Positions 45,000 to 53,460 of a stretch of DNA of 64,000 nt are shown here, one piece after another. Made by a program: the position numbers and the translations under genes. The notes under the pieces are model-generated. The model made no database searches, had not been told where the DNA came from, and was given only the letters and a program-made list of their open reading frames with translations. Each line of letters opens with the position of its first letter. Position 1 is the stretch's first letter. This DNA is from Vicinamibacteria bacterium (GTDB lineage: Bacteria; Acidobacteriota; Vicinamibacteria; Fen-336): NCBI GenBank assembly GCA_025994075.1, contig JAMQGV010000046.1, positions 62,001 to 126,000 on the forward strand, in the 5' to 3' direction.

Positions 45000-46258
45000 G
45001 CCCGCGACTCCTGCTCGCCGCCGCGGCGCTCGTGCTCGGCGCCTGCGCGTGGCAGTTCGCGCAGAGGGGCGACGCCACCCGCGCGATCGCGCCGCACCTC
45101 GCCGTGTTCGGGGCGGCCTTCGCCGCCTACCTGCTCGCGCTGCACGCCGCCGCACGCCTCGAGTTGCGCGGGCGCGGCCTGCACGCGGCGCTGCTCCTCG
45201 CGCTGGCGTGGCGCGGGCTGCTCGTGCCCGCGCCGCCGCTGCTGTCGGACGACGTGTACCGCTACGTCTGGGAGGGTCGGGTGCAGCGCCACGGCGGAAA
45301 TCCCTACGCCTGGAGCGACCGCCCGGAGGCCGCGCGTTTCGCGCACCTGCGCGACCCGGCCTGGGAACGGATGAACCATCGCGACTACACGGCGATCTAC
45401 CCGCCGCTGTGGCAGCTCGCCGCGCGCGCGACCAGCGCCGTCCACGACTCGGTGGCGGCGTTCAAGGTGCTGCTGGTCGGCTGCGAGGCGCTCGGCTGGC
45501 TGGCGCTGATCGCGCTGCTGCGGGCCCGCGGCCTGCCCGAGTGGCGGGTGCTGATCGCGGCCTGGAGCCCGCTGGCACTGGTCGAGATCGCCGGCAGCGC
45601 CCACCTCGAGCCGGCGGCGACGCTGTTCCTGCCGCTCGCGCTGCTCGCCCTCGCGCGGGGCCGCGCGGGCGCCGCGGCGCTGGCGCTCGGCGCGGGGGCG
45701 CTGGTCAAGCTGCTGCCCGGCCTCGTCGCACTCGCCTGGCTGCGTCGTTTCCGGACCGTCCACGCGCTCGCCCCGCTCGCGCTGGCTGCGGCCGTGACCC
45801 TGCCGTTCCTGGACGCTGGCGGCGGCCTCGTGCGCTCGGCGCAGGGGTACGCCGCGTTCTGGCGCTTCAACGAGACGGGCTTCGCGCTGCTGACGGCCCT
45901 CGCCGGCGAAACGCGGGCGCCGCAGATCGCCGCCGTCCTCGCGCTGCTGCTGGCGCTCGGGCTCGGCTGGCGCGGAGTGGAGCCGGCGCGCGCCGCGCTC
46001 GCCGTCGTCGCCGCGTTCCTGCTGCTGGGGCCGAGCTCGCTGCCGTGGTACGCGCTGTGGCTGCTGCCGCTGCTGGTGGTCGTCGAAGCGCCGGCGCTGC
46101 TGCTGCTGACGGGCACGATCGCCCTGGCCTACCTCGCGCTGCCCGGCTGGCAGTCGGGCGAGGCCTGGCAGTTGCCGTGGGCCTGGCGGGCGCTGGAGTA
46201 CGGGCCGTGCGCGGCGGTGGCCGCGGTCCAGGGGTGGCGGGTGTGGGCGAAACGATGA
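44996..46258 (+). CDS. GT-C family membrane glycosyltransferase, apparent CTG start
   Basis: A membrane protein of 420 residues with about ten helices. The first loop has the acidic pair DD in LLSDDVYRYVWEGRVQ, then GGNPYAW, MNHRDYTAIYPPLWQ and HLEPAA, as in GPI-/DUF2029-type mannosyltransferases that use polyprenyl-phosphate sugars. The open frame contains no ATG, GTG or TTG between a region deep inside the previous gene and GTG 45032. The best fit is CTG at 44996, which gives the same 4-bp overlap (CTGA) as other genes here and a complete first helix. It overlaps the next gene by ATGA. Confidence 0.85.
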   Translation: MSPRLLLAAAALVLGACAWQFAQRGDATRAIAPHLAVFGAAFAAYLLALHAAARLELRGRGLHAALLLALAWRGLLVPAPPLLSDDVYRYVWEGRVQRHGGNPYAWSDRPEAARFAHLRDPAWERMNHRDYTAIYPPLWQLAARATSAVHDSVAAFKVLLVGCEALGWLALIALLRARGLPEWRVLIAAWSPLALVEIAGSAHLEPAATLFLPLALLALARGRAGAAALALGAGALVKLLPGLVALAWLRRFRTVHALAPLALAAAVTLPFLDAGGGLVRSAQGYAAFWRFNETGFALLTALAGETRAPQIAAVLALLLALGLGWRGVEPARAALAVVAAFLLLGPSSLPWYALWLLPLLVVVEAPALLLLTGTIALAYLALPGWQSGEAWQLPWAWRALEYGPCAAVAAVQGWRVWAKR

Positions 46259-46923
46259 ACGACGTGCTGATCGTCTTCCTGAAGGAGCCGGTGCCGGGGC
46301 GGGTCAAGACCCGGCTCGCGTCGCTGATCGGAGCCGAGGCCGCGGCCGCGCTGTACGCGGCGCTCGTCGACCACGCGCTCGGCGCGCTGCGCGGGCCGTG
46401 GCGGCGCATGCTGTTCGGCGCGCCCGCCGAGGCCGTCGGGCGCCTGGCGGACCGCTGCGGCGAACCGGTGCTGCCGCAGGCCGAGGGCGATCTCGGCGCG
46501 CGCATGGCGGCGGCCTTCGCCGAGGCGTTCGCGAGCGGCGCCGGGCGCGCCGTGATCGTCGGCACCGACTGCCTGTCGCTCTCCGCGATCGACGTCGAGG
46601 ACGCCTTCGACGCCCTCGACGCCCACGACGTGGCTCTGGCGCCGGCGCTCGACGGAGGCTACGTGCTGCTCGGCCTGCGCTCGCCGCAGCCCGCGCTGTT
46701 CGCGGGCGTCGAGTGGAGCACGCCGCGGGTGATGTCGCAGACCCTGGAGCGCGTCGCCCGCTCCGGCCTGGCGTTCGCGCGCCTGCCCCGCCACGGCGAC
46801 CTCGACACCCTGGAGGACCTGCGCCGCGAGCGGTCGCGCCTCGCGGCGCTCCCGCTCGACGAGGCGACGCGCGCCGCCCTGGCCGCCGCCCTCGGACCTC
46901 CGGCGGCCCCGGACGCGCGTTAG
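46255..46923 (+). CDS. TIGR04282-type glycosyltransferase (DUF2064)
   Basis: A 222-residue enzyme with LIVFLKEPVPGRVKTRL at its N-terminus, GTDCLSLS as the metal-binding segment and LAPALDGGYVLLGL, which define this nucleotidyl/glycosyl-transferase family (often next to family 2 transferases). Last gene of the operon, overlapped by ATGA. The final product may be a glycolipid; substrate unknown. Confidence 0.9.
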   Translation: MNDVLIVFLKEPVPGRVKTRLASLIGAEAAAALYAALVDHALGALRGPWRRMLFGAPAEAVGRLADRCGEPVLPQAEGDLGARMAAAFAEAFASGAGRAVIVGTDCLSLSAIDVEDAFDALDAHDVALAPALDGGYVLLGLRSPQPALFAGVEWSTPRVMSQTLERVARSGLAFARLPRHGDLDTLEDLRRERSRLAALPLDEATRAALAAALGPPAAPDAR

Positions 46924-46970
46924 ACTCGCTTCCGTCCCCGCCTCTCCCGCGTGGGAGCGGAGGAGAACCG

Positions 46971-47189
46971 ATGACCACACCCGACATCCTGACGGCGCTC
47001 CAGCTCATGGAGAACCGCCTCGCCGAGCGCATCGACGCGGCTGCGGCCGGACTGCGCCTCGAGTTCAACGGCAAGTTCGACGCGTTCGCCGAGGGCCTCA
47101 GCCGCCTCGAGGCTCAGGGCTCAGCCATCCAGGTGGTGCTGGAGCGGATCGAGCGTCGCCAGGCGCCGGCCACGACGCCGGCACGCTGA
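46971..47189 (+). CDS. Small coiled-coil protein
   Basis: A 72-residue protein (MTTPDILTALQLMENRL... ending RRQAPATTPAR). Helical throughout with a heptad-like pattern (LRLEFNGKFDAFAEGLSRLEAQGSAIQVVLERIERR), no signal. Supported by a strong GGAGGAG 6 nt before the ATG and by a TAGACT hexamer (46921-46926) about 45 bp upstream. Convergent with the next gene, 17 bp apart. Function unknown. Confidence 0.72.
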   Translation: MTTPDILTALQLMENRLAERIDAAAAGLRLEFNGKFDAFAEGLSRLEAQGSAIQVVLERIERRQAPATTPAR

Positions 47190-47206
47190 CGAGCGCTTGC
47201 TCGGGG

Positions 47207-48064
47207 TCAGTCCCGGGGCGCGAGCCGCGCGATCGCCGACGAGTCGAGGGCGCCGTCGCCGCGGGCGATCGCCTCGTCGTGGGCGGCGGCGACGCCGCGC
47301 GCCACCGGCAGGTCGACGCCGCGGGCCTGCGCCTCCTCGATCATCAGCCGCAGGTCCTTGCGCGCCATCGTCACCTCGAACAGCGGCGGCTCGAACTGGG
47401 CCGCCGCGACCTTGGCGGCGCGCGCGGGCAGGAACTGGCCGGGGTTGAACTGCTGGAACAGCCCCATCGCCTCCGCCGTCGGCACGCCGAGCGCCGCGGC
47501 CAGCCGGTTGACGTCGCCGAGGATGCCGGTGATGCCGATGAAGCACAGGTTGCCGAACAGCTTGAACGCCGCCGCCCGTTCCGGGCCGGGGCCCACGTAG
47601 ACCACGTGGCCGGTCATCGGCGCCAGCGCCGGCTGCAGCGCCTGGTGGTGGGCGGGGTCGCCGCAGACCAGGATCACGCCCGAGCCCTCGCGGGCGTTGG
47701 GCGGACCCATGAACACCGGCGCGTGCACGTAGCGGCGCCCGCGCTGCTGCCAGCGCCGCGTGCGCTCCGCCGTCGGGGTCGGCGCGGTCGTCGTGTGGTC
47801 GACGATCCACGTCGCCGGCGTGATCGCGTCCGCGAGCGGCTCCAGCACCGCGTCGACCGAGGCGTCGTCGGCCAGCGTCAGGTGCACCCGCTCCGCGCCC
47901 GCCAGCGCGTCCTCGGCCCGCTCGCAGACGCGAGCCCCGTCGGCGGCGAGTGCGCGGGCCTTGTCGGCGCTGCGGTTCCAGACGGCGACGGCGTGCCCGA
48001 GCTCGAGCTGCCGGCGCACGAAGGCGGCCCCCAGCAGTCCGGTTCCGAACCAGGCGATGTTCAA
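47207..48064 (-). CDS. NAD(P)-dependent beta-hydroxyacid dehydrogenase
   Basis: A 285-residue protein of the 3-hydroxyisobutyrate / 6-phosphogluconate dehydrogenase superfamily. N-terminal Rossmann motif GTGLLGAAFVRR, middle VDHTTTAPTPTAE, active-site region VFMGPPNAREGSG and lysine in AFKLFGNLCFIG. TTG start (48064) with AGGGGG 6 nt upstream. The usual substrate-anchoring GG(S/A) element reads VFMGPPNAREGS, so the substrate is not assigned. Confidence 0.88.
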   Translation of the reverse strand: MNIAWFGTGLLGAAFVRRQLELGHAVAVWNRSADKARALAADGARVCERAEDALAGAERVHLTLADDASVDAVLEPLADAITPATWIVDHTTTAPTPTAERTRRWQQRGRRYVHAPVFMGPPNAREGSGVILVCGDPAHHQALQPALAPMTGHVVYVGPGPERAAAFKLFGNLCFIGITGILGDVNRLAAALGVPTAEAMGLFQQFNPGQFLPARAAKVAAAQFEPPLFEVTMARKDLRLMIEEAQARGVDLPVARGVAAAHDEAIARGDGALDSSAIARLAPRD

Positions 48065-48128
48065 GGCGGCCCCCTCTCGAAGCGGCCAACCTTAACAGGG
48101 CTCAACGCGTCCGGGAACGAAACGGCGC

Positions 48129-48205
48129 CACCGAGGCACAGAGACACAGAGGTTCACGGAGTGCATTCAACTGGCTACCCCTCTGTGCGTCTCTGTGTCT
48201 CGGTG
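48129..48205. repeat. Inverted repeat of the 'cacagagacacagag' kind
   Basis: Left arm 48129-48152 and right arm 48180-48205 are almost perfect reverse complements (two-base insertion in the right arm) separated by 27 bp. This ACCGAGxCACAGAG type of intergenic element is seen in many high-GC environmental genomes; it may be a multicopy hairpin. It ends 45 bp before the TPR gene's 3' end. Confidence 0.65.
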
Positions 48206-48217
48206 ACTCTGTGGCGT

Positions 48218-48250
48218 CGTGGCCGTCCCGTGGCCGTACCGTGGCCGTTT
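48218..48250. repeat. Three tandem copies of an 11-bp unit (CGTGGCCGTNN)
   Basis: CGTGGCCGTCC, CGTGGCCGTAC and CGTGGCCGTTT are contiguous and run up to the stop codon of the minus-strand TPR gene (48250). Confidence 0.75.
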
Positions 48251-50202
48251 CAGCGGCCGAGGCCTTCCAGGACGTCCTCGAATCGGCGCTCGCCGCGGGT
48301 GCCGCCTGCCGTCGGCGAGCCGTCGAGCGAGTTGAGGTCGGACTGGCTGAGGTCCAGGCGCGGCGCGAAGGCGCGCTCGTGGAACTCGAGCGCGAGGCGG
48401 GAGGCGGCGTCGCGTTCGCCTTCGCCGGGACGAGGATCGATCGAGGCGCAGGAGTACGTGCGGCCGCCGGGGCCCGACAGGCAGGCGCGGGTGCCTTCGA
48501 CCGACACGGCGAAGCCGAGGCCGCGGTCGGGCGCGAGCCGCGGCGAGCCGCGCAGCAGGTCGAGCGCCGCCCGCGACAGCGGATCGCCGCCCGCGCGCCA
48601 GGCGACGGGCAGGCGCAGGCCCGGGGCGCGCAGGGCGCCCGGGTGGACCTGCAGCGCGAGGTCGAACAGCCGCGCCGCGTCGGCCGTGGCGCCCGATGCC
48701 AGCGCCGCCCGCGCTCCGAGCGCCGCGGCGTTCGCGCGCCGCAGCGCCTCGGCCCGCGGCAGCGCCCCGAGCGCGCGCTCCGCGGCGGCGAGGGCCGCGG
48801 AGCGGCGCCCCTGGGCCAGCGCGACCTGGGCCTCGACCTGGTCGAAGTACGGAGTGAAGCCCGGGGCCGTGTCGAGTCTCCTCGCACGCGACAGCGCGCT
48901 GGCGACGACCCCGGGGCCGACGGCGTCGACGTCGACGTCGACCGGGATGCCGCCGGCGAGGTAGGGCCGCAGCGTCGACACCAGCAGCGGCTCGTCGATC
49001 AGCGCGGCAGCGCGGCGGCCCGAGGACCACGCGCGCAGCGCGTAGCGCCAGCTCCGCAGCCGGGCCTTGAGCGACTCCATCCGGTACGTCGCCGAGGCCC
49101 GCTCCGCCTCGCGCTCCGCGGCCAGCAGCGCGGCCTGGCGGTCGAGCAGCGCGGCCCCCGCCTCGAGCTGCCGGGTGTCCGCGCTGGTCAGCCCGGTGCG
49201 GTCGGGGCGGTCGAGGGTCTGGCCCGTGATGCGCGCCGCCTGCGGGCCGCGGCCCGCGTAGATCAGGAAGCGGGCGGCCGCGAGGCGCGTCTCCGCCCAG
49301 GTCTGCTCGTCCATCGCCGGCGGCTGGCCGTCGCGCCACGCGAACATGCGGCGCATCGCGTCGGTGGCCTCGCCCGGCCGCGCCTGCTCGACGTAGCGCA
49401 GCATCAGGTCCAGCCACGGGTTGGAGGCGGTTCCGGCGACGAAGTGGCGTCGCGCTTCGTCGAGCAGCTTCTCCGCCTCGTCGAAGCGCAGCATCGCGAG
49501 CGCGGCGTACGCGGCGTTCGAGTAGCTCTCCGGGTAGTGGTAGTCGGCCTTGCGGTCGGCGGCCGCCGCGTCGAGGCAGGCGCGGTAGCCGGCCTCGCGC
49601 CGCTGCAGCTCGGACTCGATCGCGCACAGCGAGGTGCGGGCCTTCGTCTGCTGGAAGGCGTCCTCGCTCTTCAGGCCCGCCTCTGCCGCGCCGCGCGCCT
49701 CGTCCCAGCGCTTGAGCCGCATCAGCGGCCACGCCCGCATCGCCGGGCGATCGGGGTCGTAGCTCGCGTCGTGGGCCGCGAGCACGGCGAGCTGCTCCTC
49801 GTAGCGGTCCATCTCGGCCAGCAGGTTCGCGATCTGGTCGAGCATCGAGGCGTGCCACAGCCACGGCGTGTCGGACGCGGGGTTCTTCCCGTGCCGCTCC
49901 TCGAACAGCCTGCGCGCCTCGCGGGCGTGGCGCAGCGCCTGCGGGAGCTGGCCCTCGGAGACGTGCAGCGCGTGGGCCAGCAGGAAGTGGCCCGCCCACG
50001 AGCGGCGGTCCTGGCGCAGCATCGCCTCCGCGGCCTCGCGCAGCGCGATCAGCTTGCCGTCCTCGAGCAGCTTCCAGGCCGCCAGCGCCTTCGGGTCCTT
50101 GCCGAGCCCCGATTCGTCGGCCACGGCAGCCGGGCCGCTGCCCAGCAGCCCGAGCAGCAGCAGCAACGGAAGCCGCCGGCGGCCGGCGCGGCGGAGGTTC
50201 AT
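48250..50202 (-). CDS. Secreted TPR-like protein of unknown function
   Basis: Predicted 650 residues. Signal peptide (RRLPLLLLLGLLGSGPAAVA), then helical repeats of TPR kind (QALRHAREARRLFEERHG; AAYAALAMLRFDEAEKLLDEARRHF; AALFDLALQVHPGAL) to the end. No catalytic motif. Its ATG overlaps the MoxR gene (ATGA), placing it last in a MoxR/DUF58/transglutaminase operon; a periplasmic or outer-membrane-side role is likely. Confidence 0.85.
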   Translation of the reverse strand: MNLRRAGRRRLPLLLLLGLLGSGPAAVADESGLGKDPKALAAWKLLEDGKLIALREAAEAMLRQDRRSWAGHFLLAHALHVSEGQLPQALRHAREARRLFEERHGKNPASDTPWLWHASMLDQIANLLAEMDRYEEQLAVLAAHDASYDPDRPAMRAWPLMRLKRWDEARGAAEAGLKSEDAFQQTKARTSLCAIESELQRREAGYRACLDAAAADRKADYHYPESYSNAAYAALAMLRFDEAEKLLDEARRHFVAGTASNPWLDLMLRYVEQARPGEATDAMRRMFAWRDGQPPAMDEQTWAETRLAAARFLIYAGRGPQAARITGQTLDRPDRTGLTSADTRQLEAGAALLDRQAALLAAEREAERASATYRMESLKARLRSWRYALRAWSSGRRAAALIDEPLLVSTLRPYLAGGIPVDVDVDAVGPGVVASALSRARRLDTAPGFTPYFDQVEAQVALAQGRRSAALAAAERALGALPRAEALRRANAAALGARAALASGATADAARLFDLALQVHPGALRAPGLRLPVAWRAGGDPLSRAALDLLRGSPRLAPDRGLGFAVSVEGTRACLSGPGGRTYSCASIDPRPGEGERDAASRLALEFHERAFAPRLDLSQSDLNSLDGSPTAGGTRGERRFEDVLEGLGR

Positions 50203-51239
50203 CGGCGGGCGAGCGTCGTCCGCGCCAGCCGCTCGAACGGCTCGCGCGCCACGTCCTTCAGCACCTCGTGGATCGAGCCGACGCCCGGCGCCAGCTCGAC
50301 GCGGTGGCCGAACACCCGCGGCGCCAGCGCCTCGATGTCCTCGGCGCCCACCCAGTCGCGCCCGTGGAACGCCGCCCGCGCCTGCAGCGCCGGCAGCATC
50401 AGCACCAGGCTGCGGGTCGAGGCGCCCTGCACGACCCGCTCGTCGGCCCGCATCCCGCGCACGACGTCGACCAGGCACTCCTGGACCTCGGGCGCGACGT
50501 TGACCTGCTCGTCGATCACGCGGCGCGCGGCGAGGATCTGGGACCGCGTGACGCGCGGCAGGTCGGCGCGGTCGACGTCCCGTCGCTCGCGCCAGGAGGC
50601 CAGCACCTGCAGCTCGGAGTCGCGGTCGATGTGCTCCATCCGCAGCTTGAACAGGAAGCGGTCGAGCTGCGCCGCGGGCAGCGGGTAGGTGCCGGCGAGG
50701 TCGAGCGGGTTCTGGGTCGCGATCACGAAGAACAGCGCGTCGAGGCGGTGGGTCACGTTGTCGACCGTGACCTGCTTCTCGGCCATCGCCTCGAGCATCG
50801 CGGACTGCACCTTGGGCGAGGTGCGGTTGATCTCGTCGGCCAGCACCACGTGGGCGAAGATCGGCCCCGGCCGGAAGTGGAAGCTGGCGGTCGCGGCGTC
50901 GAACACCGTCGAGCCGGTCACGTCCGACGGCAGCAGGTCGGGCGTGAACTGCACGCGGCGGAAGTCGGCGATCTGGTCCTCGGGCCGGTCGTCGAGGATC
51001 GAGTTGCCGAGCGCCTTGGCGAGCGTCGTCTTGCCCGAGCCGGGGTAGTCCTCGAGCAGCACGTGGCCGTCGGCCAGCAGCGCCACCAGCGTCAGCTCGA
51101 TGAACTCGTCGCGGCCGAGCACCGCCGCGGCCATCCGCGCGCGCAGCCGGCGGGCGACCTCGCGGGCGTCGGCCAGGGACTGCACCTCGCCCGCCGGCTG
51201 CGCGGGGGCGGGCTCGTTGACGTCGTCGATCGGGTTCAT
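50199..51239 (-). CDS. MoxR family AAA+ ATPase
   Basis: Predicted 346 residues. Walker A LLEDYPGSGKTTLAKAL, Walker B VVLADEINRTSPKVQSAMLEAM, sensor IATQNPLDLAGTYPLPAAQLDRF with the arginine finger, and a C-terminal helical lid are present. The ATG at 51239 has GGGAG 5 nt upstream; GTG 51245 is an alternative. MoxR proteins are chaperone-like ATPases often next to DUF58 and transglutaminase genes, as here. Confidence 0.95.
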   Translation of the reverse strand: MNPIDDVNEPAPAQPAGEVQSLADAREVARRLRARMAAAVLGRDEFIELTLVALLADGHVLLEDYPGSGKTTLAKALGNSILDDRPEDQIADFRRVQFTPDLLPSDVTGSTVFDAATASFHFRPGPIFAHVVLADEINRTSPKVQSAMLEAMAEKQVTVDNVTHRLDALFFVIATQNPLDLAGTYPLPAAQLDRFLFKLRMEHIDRDSELQVLASWRERRDVDRADLPRVTRSQILAARRVIDEQVNVAPEVQECLVDVVRGMRADERVVQGASTRSLVLMLPALQARAAFHGRDWVGAEDIEALAPRVFGHRVELAPGVGSIHEVLKDVAREPFERLARTTLARR

Positions 51240-51258
51240 CGTCACTCCCTGTCCTTCT

Positions 51259-53460
51259 TCAGCGCGCGAACAGCGTCGAGGTCGGATCCAGCCAGCCCAG
51301 CCAGCGCCGCCAGCGCGGCACCCGCGCCCGCAGGGCGGCGCGCACCGCGTCGGAGGCGCCGAGCAGGGCTGCCGCCGGCGGGTGCTGGCGCGAGCCGAGC
51401 GCGACGGCCAGGTGACCGCGGGTCAGCGCGTCGAACTCCGGGGCCAGCGGCGCGACGCGGCGGGCGAAGCCCTCGCGGCTCTCGCCGGTGGCGCGGCGCA
51501 GGCCGACCTCGGCCAGCCGGTCGAGCGCCTCGCGGTAGGCGAGGCGCCACGCCTGGCGCCGCCGCAGCCGCGGGGCCAGCGCGCGCCACGCCTTGAAGCC
51601 GTAGGCCGCGGCCAGCAGCACCAGTAGCCCGCGCAGCAGCAACGCGCGCAGGTCCTCCCACGTGAACGGCGGGGCGCCGTCGCCGGCCTCCTGCAACTCG
51701 CCGGTCGTCTCGCGCAGGCTCTGGCCCAGCATCCGCTGCAGGCCCGCGTCCGGGCTCTCCCGCGGCGGGTCGAGCGAGCGCTCCGGCGTGATGTCGACGA
51801 CGACCCAGCCGACGCCCTCGACGTACACCTCGGGCCAGGCGTGGGCGTCGCCGCCGCGCACCAGCAGCGTCGAGCCGGAGCCGCGGTCCGCTTCCGAGAG
51901 CGCGTAGCCCGCGGCGACCCGGGTTGCGACGCCCCGCGAGCGCAGCAGGAACGTCGCGGCGTGGGCGAAGTGCACGCAGTAGCCGGTCTTGTCGCCGAAC
52001 AGGAACGAGGCCACCGGGTCGGGCGCGTCGTCGTCGTGGCGCGAGCGCCGCGAGTAGATGCCCTCCTTGTCGAGCCACATCTTGATGGCGATCGCCTGCG
52101 CCAGCGGATCGTGGACCCAGTCGGGCCCGAGCCGCGAGGCCACGATCTCGTCGGCCAGCGCGCGGTAGCGCGGGTCGGTGGGGGAGTCCGTGTAGTGCCG
52201 CCACTGCGCCTCGCTCCACCCCGGCGCACGCGCCGCGCGGCGCAGCATGCGGTCGTAGGGCAGCGTCAGCACCCGCGACTCGACGCCGTAGGCGAGGCGG
52301 AAGCGCCGCGGATCGGGGTTCTGCGCGGGCCACACGGCGGCCGGCGAATCGAGCGCGAATGGCACCGGGTGGTCGGCGAGCAGGCCCACGGTCGTGCGCA
52401 GCGCCGCGCGCTGGTCGGAGAGCGGGGGCGCGGTCCGCAGCGACTCGCGGCGGGCGGGGAAGCCGCCGAGCAGGTCGGTGTCGACGTCGTCGCGGGTCGC
52501 CTTCACCAGGCGACGGCCGTTGAACTGCGAGAACGCGGTCTGCCGCAGGTAGAACGCGCCGGACGGCGGGGAGTAGTCGCCGTGGAGCAGCACGACCGCC
52601 ACCGGCGCGTTGGCGCCCGACTGCGGGTCTTCGGCCTCGAACGGCAGGTCGTCGCGTTCGCCGCGCGCTCCTTCGCCGCCGCCGGGGTTGCCCGTGCGCT
52701 GCTGGGGTTCCCAGCCCTGCTTCGGCTGGCCCTGCAGACCGAGCTCGCTGCCGGCCTGCGCGCGCGGCGTGCCGGTCACCCGCACGACGAGGACCAGCGC
52801 GGCCGCCAGCAGCAGGAAGCCGGCGAGGTGCAGCGGCGCCCGCCGCCGCCGCGGCTCGTGCAGCAGCAGCGCGGCGGACAGCAGCCCGGCGATCCCGCCG
52901 AGCACCAGCAGCACCGAGACCGGGTCGATGCCGCGCGCCCACGCCCAGTTGGACAGCGCCAGCGGCCGGTGGACCATGCCGTCGCGGTGCCCCGCGACCA
53001 CGGCCCCGAAGCCCGCCGCGACCACCGCCGCCTCCAGCACGGCCAGCGCCGGCAGCCGCACGGCGCACGCGCGCAGCGCGCCGAACACTGCGAAGGCGAC
53101 GCCGCCCCACAGGATCGCCTCGGACAGCGCCAGGGCCCGCGCGGGCCCCAGTGCCACCGGCAGCGCCGAGGGGCCGGTGGCGATCGAAGCGGCGCCGCGG
53201 GCCACGAGCGCGAGCAGGCCCGCGAGGGCGATCAGCGCGGGCGTGCGCAGCCGCGAGCCGGCCGCACGCTGGCCGAGCGCGACGCCGGCCGCCGTGCCGG
53301 CGAAGGCGGCCAGCAGCCCGCTCGCGCGGGTCAGCGGCCACAGCAGCAGCGCCACGGCGGCGCCCTGCAGCGCCGCGCGGCCGAGCGTCGCCCACGGCAG
53401 GGCGCGCCACCGGGTGCGGCGGTCGGGCTTGGCGGGCGCGGGTGGGGCGAACAGGCTCAT
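51259..53460 (-). CDS. Membrane transglutaminase-like protein
   Basis: A 733-residue protein: N-terminal hydrophobic helices (about 25-235), a large soluble domain with the Cys-His-Asp triad (Cys in DKTGYCVHFAHA, His in GGDAHAWPEVYVEG, Asp in WVVVDITPE), then a C-terminal helix near 610-630 and a DUF4129-like tail (RATGESREGFARRV). This is the DUF3488/TgpA-type layout. Coupled to DUF58 by ATGA; 19 bp before the MoxR gene. Probably a membrane-bound peptidase/cross-linking enzyme in the periplasm. Confidence 0.92.
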   Translation of the reverse strand: MSLFAPPAPAKPDRRTRWRALPWATLGRAALQGAAVALLLWPLTRASGLLAAFAGTAAGVALGQRAAGSRLRTPALIALAGLLALVARGAASIATGPSALPVALGPARALALSEAILWGGVAFAVFGALRACAVRLPALAVLEAAVVAAGFGAVVAGHRDGMVHRPLALSNWAWARGIDPVSVLLVLGGIAGLLSAALLLHEPRRRRAPLHLAGFLLLAAALVLVVRVTGTPRAQAGSELGLQGQPKQGWEPQQRTGNPGGGEGARGERDDLPFEAEDPQSGANAPVAVVLLHGDYSPPSGAFYLRQTAFSQFNGRRLVKATRDDVDTDLLGGFPARRESLRTAPPLSDQRAALRTTVGLLADHPVPFALDSPAAVWPAQNPDPRRFRLAYGVESRVLTLPYDRMLRRAARAPGWSEAQWRHYTDSPTDPRYRALADEIVASRLGPDWVHDPLAQAIAIKMWLDKEGIYSRRSRHDDDAPDPVASFLFGDKTGYCVHFAHAATFLLRSRGVATRVAAGYALSEADRGSGSTLLVRGGDAHAWPEVYVEGVGWVVVDITPERSLDPPRESPDAGLQRMLGQSLRETTGELQEAGDGAPPFTWEDLRALLLRGLLVLLAAAYGFKAWRALAPRLRRRQAWRLAYREALDRLAEVGLRRATGESREGFARRVAPLAPEFDALTRGHLAVALGSRQHPPAAALLGASDAVRAALRARVPRWRRWLGWLDPTSTLFAR

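Noticed and set aside
44996..45055. Lipobox LGAC at the N-terminus of the GT-C enzyme
   Set aside because: It lies within the first membrane helix of a polytopic enzyme and is preceded by too few basic residues for a lipoprotein signal.
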